Source of the DNA: Alphaproteobacteria bacterium
GTDB lineage: Bacteria > Pseudomonadota > Alphaproteobacteria > Micavibrionales > SZUA-601
DNA: 9,014 nucleotides
Assembly (NCBI GenBank): GCA_003250865.1
Contig: QKJH01000133.1
Span: 1-9,014 of the forward strand
Direction of reading: 5' to 3'
The notes under the pieces are model-generated. The model was not told the origin of the DNA. It saw nothing but the letters and a program-made list of their open reading frames with translations, and did not search any database. Positions 1 through 4,955 of this stretch are shown here, in pieces. The translations under genes were made by a program, and so were the position numbers. Every line of letters starts with the position of its first letter. Position 1 is the stretch's first letter.

Positions 1-1
1 T

Positions 2-259
2 GGTGTTTCCAAGGATAGCGAGAAAAGCCATCGCAATTTTAAAGAAAAATATGGTTTGAATTTTCCTTTGATTGCCGATACAGATACCACACTTTGTCAG
101 GCGTATGGTGTGTGGCAAGAGAAAAAGAATTACGGCAAAACCTATATGGGTATCCAGCGTTCGACCTTTTTAATTGATGAAAAAGGTAAAATTGCCCATG
201 TTTGGAACAATGTAAAAGTGAACGGGCATGTGGACGAAATCCTGTCAAAACTGGCCTGA
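2..259 (+). CDS. bcp: Bcp/PrxQ-type peroxiredoxin, C-terminal part (5' end outside window)
   Basis: The open frame enters from the left edge and ends at TGA 257-259, giving about 85 residues. The peptide resembles the C-terminal half of E. coli Bcp (thioredoxin-dependent peroxiredoxin, AhpC/TSA superfamily). Matching stretches are GVSKDS, the NFPLIADTD segment, C-x-x-(Y/F)GVW, GKTY-x-GI-x-R and TFLIDEKGKIAHVW. The family reduces hydrogen peroxide and organic peroxides in the cytoplasm. The peroxidatic cysteine lies in the missing N-terminal half. The one visible cysteine (in TLCQAYG) aligns with a non-catalytic cysteine of the E. coli protein. The gene is unrelated to the pilus genes that follow and is separated from them by 179 bases, so it is probably a housekeeping neighbour at the edge of the tad locus. 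An internal TTG at 56 is not a real start, because the frame and the homology continue upstream of it. Confidence 0.9.
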   Translation, partial: GVSKDSEKSHRNFKEKYGLNFPLIADTDTTLCQAYGVWQEKKNYGKTYMGIQRSTFLIDEKGKIAHVWNNVKVNGHVDEILSKLA

Positions 260-303
260 TGCCTGAAAAAACGCAATGCATTTGAATTAAACTGAATCGT
301 TTT

Positions 304-336
304 TTATCAGAAAATTAACAGCACCGGGCGTAAACT
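304..336 (+). promoter_or_regulatory. Candidate CtrA-like box and -10 upstream of tadE
   Basis: TTAT-N7-TTAAC at 304-319 matches seven of the eight fixed positions of the CtrA consensus TTAA-N7-TTAA. Twelve bases after the second half-site lies TAAACT (331-336), a four-of-six match to TATAAT. This is the same spacing as in the flp promoter region. CtrA is the alphaproteobacterial response regulator that activates pilA in Caulobacter. Both the binding site and the promoter are inferences from short AT-rich motifs, which can occur by chance. Confidence 0.4.
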
Positions 337-381
337 GAAAATTGGAGGAGTAGGATTATCACAATAATCCCGCCGTTAGAG

Positions 382-409
382 CATTTTTAAGAACAAACTC
401 TTAAAAATG
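382..409. repeat. Perfect 11-bp inverted repeat in the tadE leader
   Basis: CATTTTTAAGA (382-392) and TCTTAAAAATG (399-409) are exact reverse complements separated by six bases. The stem is AT-rich and no T-run follows directly, so it is a poor intrinsic terminator. It lies 30 bases before the chosen tadE start. It could be an operator dyad or a leader-RNA hairpin. The GTG at 409 sits at the end of its right arm, which argues against that codon as a start. Confidence 0.6.
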
Positions 410-438
410 TGTTTTACCGTGTGTACGAAGAGGTTTGG

Positions 439-963
439 ATGATTTGCAGCTTGGTAAAGCGTTGGAAAAAGAACAAAGACGGCGCGGTAACCGTTGAATT
501 CGGGTTGATTTTCATACCGTTTATTTTGCTGGTGCTTGGAATCATTGAGTTGGCATTAATGTTTACAGCAGCCACCATGCTTGAGGGCGGAACGCATGCC
601 GCCGCCCGTGTTCTGCGTACCGGACAGGCACAGGAAAGCGGTGATGCGTTGACTTTTTTTCAAAATACTTTGTGTGGACAGCTCATGGGCTTGGTGGATT
701 GTAACGGTGTACAACACGAAGTTCTGTTGTCTTTTGATGGAAGTTTTACATCGATGGATTTTGAGCCGCAGTTTGATGAAGATGGTAATATGATTTCGCG
801 CGGTTTTGACCCCGGGCAGGAAAATAGTGCGATTATCGTGCGGACAACATACCGCTATCAATTTATTACCCCTGTAATCGGAACATTGGTATCCGGTCGT
901 GCGGACAACTCGGTAACATTGATGTCAACCGTAGCCCTAAGGAACGAACCCTATGATTTTTAA
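439..963 (+). CDS. tadE: TadE-family pseudopilin
   Basis: A 174-residue inner-membrane protein of the Tad pilus assembly machinery. The N-terminus has a short basic leader (KRWKKNKDG), then AVTVEFGL and a long hydrophobic segment (about residues 17-43). This is the TadE-like domain. The motif G15|AVTVE has Glu at +5 after the predicted cleavage point, as in Flp-type prepilins, so the neighbouring CpaA/TadV peptidase probably processes it to a minor pseudopilin. The rest is predicted to be periplasmic and contains two cysteines (in NTLCG and VDCNG). I chose ATG 439 because GAAGAGG (427-433) lies five bases before it. The frame is open back to GTG 409, but that codon lacks a ribosome site and sits in a hairpin arm. 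The 3' end overlaps the next gene by 11 bases, which suggests translational coupling. Confidence 0.88.
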   Translation: MICSLVKRWKKNKDGAVTVEFGLIFIPFILLVLGIIELALMFTAATMLEGGTHAAARVLRTGQAQESGDALTFFQNTLCGQLMGLVDCNGVQHEVLLSFDGSFTSMDFEPQFDEDGNMISRGFDPGQENSAIIVRTTYRYQFITPVIGTLVSGRADNSVTLMSTVALRNEPYDF

Positions 964-1480
964 CGGGTTAAAATATTTTTGGAAGGACAATAAGGGACTG
1001 GCAGCTGTCGAGGTATCGCTTGTATTGCCGGTTTTGCTGACGATATTGTTGGGAATGGTTGATCTGGGGCATGGCATGATGGTCAAAAAGAAAGCCATTG
1101 GGGCCGCACAAATGGTTGGTGATTTACTTACCCGTACGGCAACGGTAACCCAAGGTGATATTAACGATGCCATATTGGCCGGAAGTTTAGCTATTGCCCC
1201 TTACCCATCGTCTAATTACGGGATTGATATTGCATCAATGCAATTTGTCGGCGATCAGGCTACACCCGAAGTTCTATGGCGCGAAACCTATAATACCTCG
1301 CCCAATGATAGCGTTGAGGAATATGTGGATGGGCTGGGTGTCAAAGGCGATGGTGTAATGGTTGTTACGGTCAATTATGATTTTGAACCATATTTTACAG
1401 GATTTATCATGGATCGCTTTACCTTTAGCGAAGTATCGTTTACGCGCGGGCGTCGCGCTGCAGTGGTAAGGAAGGAATGA
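953..1480 (+). CDS. tadF: Second TadE-like pseudopilin (TadF position)
   Basis: A 175-residue protein with the same plan as the gene before it. A basic leader (KYFWKDNKG) is followed by LAAVEVSLVLPVLLTILLGMVDLG as the membrane segment, in which Glu20 falls at +5 after a predicted G15|L16 cleavage. The segment with Pro and the following Asp-Leu-Gly is typical of TadE-like domains. The remainder (about residues 45-175) should be periplasmic. ATG 953 lies inside the end of tadE, with AAGGAA at 939-944 as ribosome site. Its stop overlaps the tadG start as ATGA. By order and size it corresponds to TadF, the second minor pseudopilin. The name rests on position, since TadE and TadF families are hard to tell apart by eye. 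Confidence 0.83.
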   Translation: MIFNGLKYFWKDNKGLAAVEVSLVLPVLLTILLGMVDLGHGMMVKKKAIGAAQMVGDLLTRTATVTQGDINDAILAGSLAIAPYPSSNYGIDIASMQFVGDQATPEVLWRETYNTSPNDSVEEYVDGLGVKGDGVMVVTVNYDFEPYFTGFIMDRFTFSEVSFTRGRRAAVVRKE

Positions 1481-2802
1481 CAACAATGCAAAGCATAAAA
1501 AAAGGCTCTGTTGTAATGCGCTTTATCGGCAATAGGCATGCCGCGGTTGCCGCCATTTTTGGTTTGTTGATACCGGTTGTTATTACTGCGGCTGGAATGG
1601 GCGTTGACTTGACCAAAGCCTATATGGTGCGGGATCAGCTTGCGCGTGCTTTGGATGCATCCGCTTTGGCGGCGGCTTCGGCTAGCTCGGATGAACAGGG
1701 AATTAAGGATAAATTCCATCAGTTTTTTGACAAGAACTTTGATGCCCAAAGCATGGGTGTTTCACAAAATATTGATATTGTTGTAACCGATGACTTGGTT
1801 ACGGTTCGTGCCGAAGCTGTTGTGCCGACCAGTTTGATGTATGTTGCTGGATTTAAGGAAGTAACCGTTGCGGCCTACACCGAGGTCAAGCGTGAGGTAC
1901 GCGGCATTGAAGTTGGATTGGTTCTTGATGTTACCGGTTCAATGGGATCATATGGCAGAATTGATACTTTGAAAACAGCGGCAAACAATTTTATTGATAT
2001 TCTCTATGAGGGTGCTGGCGATAATCCCGAAGGTGTTAAAATCGCTATTATCCCGTATGCCACAACGGTGAATGTCGGACCATACGGACTGGGCAAGGAT
2101 CCTGATGGTTTTGCTTATGGCACGCCTTTTGTTAATGATTATCAGCATTTGACTTTTAATCAGGGCTCAAAATATGCGTGGTGGGGGTGTGTTTTAGCAC
2201 AGCCCTATCCGGATGATACCGAAGATGCCGATAGCACATGGCGTTGGGATGCTTATGACGCATCGGATTATCCGCGTAAATATCCGTATGACAAAAACTA
2301 TAATTGTAATAAATCCTATATTTTGCCGCTTAGTTCGAACCAGGACGCCATGCATGCTAAAATTAATTCGTTATATGCTAACGGATACACTCTTGGGAAC
2401 ATTGGCATGGTGTGGGGTTACCGCGTGTTATCGCCGGACGAACCTTTTACAGAAGGTGCTGCCTGGGATGATTCGGATTGGAAAAAAATTGTTATTATGA
2501 TGACAGACGGTAATAATACTATGACAGACTATACGGCATACGGCAGTCGTTATTATGATCATAATCTGGGCGTATGGGATTTGAATAACCGTATGGGTGA
2601 AGTATGCGAAAATATGAAGCAGGATGGCATTATCATTTATACGGTTACATTTGACCAAAGTATCAACCAGACTACAAAAGATATTTTTGAAGATTGTGCT
2701 ACCGATTCTTCAAAATATTATGATGCTCCGACTCAAAGCGAACTTATCGAGGTATTTGAAAAAATTTCCCGTGAGTTGGCAAATCTGCATATTCAGCAAT
2801 AG
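1477..2802 (+). CDS. tadG: TadG-like membrane-anchored von Willebrand factor A protein
   Basis: A 441-residue protein. Residues 21-42 form one membrane segment, followed by a TadE/G-like signature (VDLTKAYMVRDQLARALDASALAAA, about 43-67). From about residue 143 a von Willebrand A domain begins. Its metal-ion site is D151-x-T153-x-S155 in LVLDVTGSMG, and the second acidic motif is MMTDGNN near 341-347. The first motif has Thr where the textbook DxSxS has Ser, a common TadG variant. Four cysteines (238, 277, 377, 407) could form two disulfides in the exported domain. No Glu sits at the prepilin +5 position, so CpaA cleavage is unlikely. The family is implicated in Tad pilus function at the envelope and its exact task is unsettled. 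ATG 1477 overlaps the previous stop (ATGA). ATG 1486, ten bases after AAGGAAGG (1468-1475), is an equally plausible start. Confidence 0.87.
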   Translation: MTTMQSIKKGSVVMRFIGNRHAAVAAIFGLLIPVVITAAGMGVDLTKAYMVRDQLARALDASALAAASASSDEQGIKDKFHQFFDKNFDAQSMGVSQNIDIVVTDDLVTVRAEAVVPTSLMYVAGFKEVTVAAYTEVKREVRGIEVGLVLDVTGSMGSYGRIDTLKTAANNFIDILYEGAGDNPEGVKIAIIPYATTVNVGPYGLGKDPDGFAYGTPFVNDYQHLTFNQGSKYAWWGCVLAQPYPDDTEDADSTWRWDAYDASDYPRKYPYDKNYNCNKSYILPLSSNQDAMHAKINSLYANGYTLGNIGMVWGYRVLSPDEPFTEGAAWDDSDWKKIVIMMTDGNNTMTDYTAYGSRYYDHNLGVWDLNNRMGEVCENMKQDGIIIYTVTFDQSINQTTKDIFEDCATDSSKYYDAPTQSELIEVFEKISRELANLHIQQ

Positions 2803-2824
2803 AAAATGTATTCATATTCTTCTT

Positions 2825-2864
2825 ATACGGTTGGCTTTTTAAACAGTAAAAAAGCCAACCGTGT
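2825..2864. repeat. Long perfect hairpin downstream of tadG
   Basis: ACGGTTGGCTTTTT (2827-2840) and AAAAAGCCAACCGT (2849-2862) form a 14-bp perfect stem with an eight-base loop. As RNA it extends to 16 pairs through a G-U and an A-U pair. It starts 22 bases after the tadG stop. The A and T runs lie inside the stem next to the loop, and no T-run follows on either strand, so it is not a textbook intrinsic terminator. It may mark or protect the 3' end of the tadEFG transcript, or act as an attenuator. Confidence 0.65.
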
Positions 2865-2909
2865 CAGGAAGTTATTGTGCAATGCATATATTTTTATGAA
2901 AATTTTAAT

Positions 2910-2929
2910 CTGATTTATTATTAACCTAT
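2910..2929 (+). promoter_or_regulatory. Second CtrA-like half-site region upstream of flp
   Basis: CTGA-N7-TTAACCTAT (2910-2929). The right half TTAACC fits a CtrA half-site, while the left half matches only two of four positions. The 12-base word TTATTAACCTAT (2918-2929) recurs exactly upstream of cpaB (3940-3951). Binding by CtrA or by another shared regulator is an inference. Confidence 0.35.
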
Positions 2930-2958
2930 TGTTTTTTAATGGATTTACATTTGTTATT

Positions 2959-2991
2959 TTAACTTCGTCTTAAGACTTATGGCGTTAATAT
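2959..2991 (+). promoter_or_regulatory. flp promoter region with exact CtrA consensus box
   Basis: TTAACTTCGTCTTAA at 2959-2973 is an exact match to the CtrA consensus TTAA-N7-TTAA. TAATAT at 2986-2991 is a good -10 hexamer 12 bases downstream. This arrangement places the box over the -35 region, as at CtrA-activated promoters, and no good -35 hexamer is visible. The transcript would start near 2998 and leave a leader of about 70 bases before flp. CtrA control of the pilin gene pilA is established in Caulobacter. Its extension to this gene is inferred from the site. Confidence 0.6.
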
Positions 2992-3067
2992 GACAGTTAG
3001 AGCCTGTGAGGAGTCTCTGTTTTTATTTATGCTATTTTTTTAACACGTTCCTTTGGAGGAGAGTATT

Positions 3068-3271
3068 ATGATCGCAAAACTTTGTGCGTTTTTTCAATCA
3101 CGTGACGGTGCTACAGCTATTGAATACGGCTTGATTGCCGCTGCTGTTTCTGTTGCTATTGCTGCTACGGTATTTACCTTTGGTGACGAACTGACACAAT
3201 TGTTCGGTAACTTGGGTGGATTGCTTAGCGATGCAAATGATCAGCTTGAAGCTGGCGCTACAACACCGTAA
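3068..3271 (+). CDS. flp: Flp/Fap-type major pilin subunit
   Basis: A 67-residue type IVb prepilin. The 14-residue leader (MIAKLCAFFQSRDG) ends in Gly, followed by ATAIEYGLIAAAVSVAIAA. The hallmark Glu5-Tyr6 pair of Flp pilins is present, and cleavage is predicted at G14|A15 by the CpaA/TadV peptidase encoded next. The hydrophobic helix runs to about residue 40. The tail (LLSDANDQLEAGATTP) is short and polar, as usual for this family. The mature protein of about 53 residues would polymerise into the adhesive Flp fibre. ATG 3068 has an excellent ribosome site (GGAGG 3055-3059, eight bases away). The in-frame TTG at 3053 precedes that site and is rejected. The gene has its own promoter region and a terminator just after it, which fits the need for far more pilin than assembly protein. 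Confidence 0.96.
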   Translation: MIAKLCAFFQSRDGATAIEYGLIAAAVSVAIAATVFTFGDELTQLFGNLGGLLSDANDQLEAGATTP

Positions 3272-3297
3272 TAAGCTATTTTGCAAATCTAATTAAC

Positions 3298-3351
3298 AAA
3301 AAACCCGCTTTTAGTGTATGACAGGAATGTTATCGTGAAAGCGGGTTTTTT
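3298..3351 (+). terminator. Intrinsic terminator after flp
   Basis: A 14-bp perfect stem pairs AAAAAACCCGCTTT (3298-3311) with AAAGCGGGTTTTTT (3338-3351). It has a GC core and ends in six Ts. The symmetric A/T flanks would also allow it to work on the opposite strand. The 26-base loop is large but contains a smaller possible hairpin (ATGACA 318-323 with TGTTAT 328-333, one G-T pair; positions in the 3300s). It lies 26 bases after the flp stop and would limit read-through into cpaA. Confidence 0.85.
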
Positions 3352-3387
3352 AGCGAACTAACCCTGCCATTATTGTGTGAGAAGTCT

Positions 3388-3891
3388 ATGTCGATTATAG
3401 GAATTATATGTTTGCTTTTGGCATTATGTACTGGAATCTGGGCGGCTTACCGTGACGTAACTACGATGTTGATTCCCAACCGCTGTAGTGTTTTCATTGC
3501 AATCTTGTGGTTGGTTGCTGCGGTAACCAGTTATGAAGTGGCCATTCCTTTGGTCGGACACCTAATCACAGGTGGAATTCTGTTTGCGGTAGCTGTGCTT
3601 TTCTATGGGTTGCGCATCTGGGGTGGGGGTGATGCCAAACTGCTTGCCGGATTCGGATTCTGGTTTTCGTTGCACCAGGCTGTTGGCTTCATTTTTTGGA
3701 TGACGGTTATTGGCGGAGTTTTAGCCGTGATAACCCTTATTTTGCGCAAACGCATTGATACTATGGGTTTTGTTAAAAACTTGAATGAAAAACACTGGCT
3801 GCAACAGCTAAAACAGGGGAAAGCAGCCATTCCGTACGGTATAGCCATAACGGGTTCAGCCATTTTAAATATGATGTTGGCTGCGTTTTAA
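3388..3891 (+). CDS. cpaA: CpaA/TadV prepilin peptidase (A24 family)
   Basis: A 167-residue integral membrane aspartic peptidase that removes leaders from Flp pilin and the TadE-type pseudopilins. The two catalytic aspartates are visible: Asp23 in YRDVTTMLIPN and Asp82 in GGGDAKLLAG. Both fit the A24 signature (D-x-x-x-x-x-I-P-N and GxGDxK-type). Several hydrophobic segments span the length (about 3-20, 33-48, 55-75, 88-120 and the C-terminus). It lacks the N-terminal methyltransferase part of PilD-type enzymes, as is normal for TadV/CpaA. ATG 3388 is chosen over the in-frame TTG at 3373, because homology begins at the first membrane segment. The ribosome site is weak (GAGAAG, three bases away). 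The gene follows the flp terminator, so expression may rely on read-through. Confidence 0.92.
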   Translation: MSIIGIICLLLALCTGIWAAYRDVTTMLIPNRCSVFIAILWLVAAVTSYEVAIPLVGHLITGGILFAVAVLFYGLRIWGGGDAKLLAGFGFWFSLHQAVGFIFWMTVIGGVLAVITLILRKRIDTMGFVKNLNEKHWLQQLKQGKAAIPYGIAITGSAILNMMLAAF

Positions 3892-3931
3892 GGGATATAG
3901 GCGCTTGAAAAAAGCGTAAAATACACATGAA

Positions 3932-3966
3932 TTGAATGTTTATTAACCTATCTGAGCCATTATAGG
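3932..3966 (+). promoter_or_regulatory. Candidate CtrA-like box and -10 upstream of cpaB
   Basis: TTGA-N7-TTAACC (3932-3948) matches seven of eight fixed CtrA consensus positions. TATAGG (3961-3966) follows 14 bases after the TTAA half-site and could be a -10. The embedded 12-mer TTATTAACCTAT (3940-3951) is identical to one upstream of flp. This would give the cpaB-F assembly genes a promoter separate from flp and cpaA, placed in a 152-base gap. Promoter use is inferred. Confidence 0.45.
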
Positions 3967-4043
3967 ACGGTGAATTTCTGTGCCTGTGCCATGGTTCCAT
4001 GGGTTTTAAAAGGGCCAGCCGAGAGTGAAAGTAGAGAAGAACA

Positions 4044-4955
4044 ATGAACAAGACTACGGTTTTTGTGTTAATTGGTGCTTTTATAGCTGCATTTCTGGTT
4101 GCGGTGGTTGTCAGTATGGCGGTTTCAAATAAATCGCCCAAAACTCAGGCTGTTGTTGAAACGCCGGTCACCGAGGTATTGCTGGCGGCCAAGAACCTGC
4201 CTATTGGAACAACATTGGCGGATAATTCGGTGCGTTGGCAGCCCTGGCCGGAAGAAAAAATCCCTGAAAATGCCGTGGTAAAAGGCAAAAAAGAAGCTGA
4301 GGGCATTATTGGTCGCAAGGTTCGCCGTGCGATTTTAAAAGATGAAGTAATCACCCCGGCGGCACTGATACCGGAAGCAACGGGTGGCTACATGGCTGCC
4401 GCGCTGGATGATGGCATGCGCGCTGTTTCAATCGATGTTAAGGCAAGTTCATCTGTGGCCGGTTTCGTTACGCCGGGTGACCATGTTGATGTTCTGGTGG
4501 TTTACCGCGTAAAGGTGCGCACCAATAATCCGCAGGCGTTACAGCGGCAGGTTATCAGTAATGCCACCGAGACGGTTTTATCCAATGTTCGAGTATTGGC
4601 CGTTGATCAGCGTTCTGACTCAACATCCGGAGATAAAGTTGCGGTCGGTAAAACCGTAACATTGGAAGTTACGCCCAAGCAGGCTGAGGCGTTGGCTACG
4701 GCAGAAGCTATGGGTGATTTGCGTCTTGCCTTGCGTCAGATGGGCGATGATAAATCCTTCAATTCAGGGGGGACAACGGATGTATCCATCAGCGATACGC
4801 TACAAAAAGCAGTAAGCGGCGGTGATGGCGGAGTTGGTCTATCCGAAGGTACGGTTAGAATCTATAGCGGTTCAGGAATGGAAGAAGTGCCCATGCGCGG
4901 CAGCAGCAAACCCGCAACAGATGGCAAAAAAGAAGAAGAGGAAGGTGAAGAATGA
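4044..4955 (+). CDS. cpaB: CpaB/RcpC Flp pilus assembly protein
   Basis: A 303-residue protein with one N-terminal membrane segment (about residues 5-27). A SAF domain follows (about 44-110: VLLAAKNLPIGTTL through GRKVRRAILKDEVITPAAL), then the RcpC/CpaB domain (about 118-240: MRAVSIDVKASSSVAGFVTPGDHVDVLVVY through KTVTLEVTPKQAEALATA). The family sits in the periplasm, anchored to a membrane, and works with the CpaC secretin channel. SAF domains are suspected to bind glycan-like ligands. The C-terminus is a highly charged acidic tail (KKEEEEGEE), probably flexible. ATG 4044 has AGAGAAG at 4033-4039 as ribosome site. The stop overlaps the cpaC start (ATGA at 4952), so the two are likely translationally coupled. 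Confidence 0.92.
   Translation: MNKTTVFVLIGAFIAAFLVAVVVSMAVSNKSPKTQAVVETPVTEVLLAAKNLPIGTTLADNSVRWQPWPEEKIPENAVVKGKKEAEGIIGRKVRRAILKDEVITPAALIPEATGGYMAAALDDGMRAVSIDVKASSSVAGFVTPGDHVDVLVVYRVKVRTNNPQALQRQVISNATETVLSNVRVLAVDQRSDSTSGDKVAVGKTVTLEVTPKQAEALATAEAMGDLRLALRQMGDDKSFNSGGTTDVSISDTLQKAVSGGDGGVGLSEGTVRIYSGSGMEEVPMRGSSKPATDGKKEEEEGEE

Noticed and set aside
263..310. Possible bcp terminator from AAAAAACG (266-273) and CGTTTTTT (298-305)
   Set aside because: The stem is only eight mostly A-T pairs around a 24-base loop, too weak to call.
409..438. GTG 409 as the tadE start
   Set aside because: It lies at the end of a hairpin arm with no ribosome site. ATG 439 has GAAGAGG five bases away and fits the family's short leader.
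2213..2500. Alternative + strand open frame of 95 codons inside tadG
   Set aside because: It is out of frame with a clear von Willebrand A coding sequence. Its residues reflect the shifted codons and show no domain.
3902..3916. Small hairpin CGCTT-GAAAA-AAGCG after cpaA
   Set aside because: The stem is five base pairs with no T-run after it, so it does not qualify as a terminator.
3991..4047. An 18-codon open frame ending at TGA that overlaps the cpaB ATG, within CCATGG-TT-CCATGG (3989-4002)
   Set aside because: No Shine-Dalgarno sequence precedes it and it has no recognisable feature. The overlap with cpaB could be chance.
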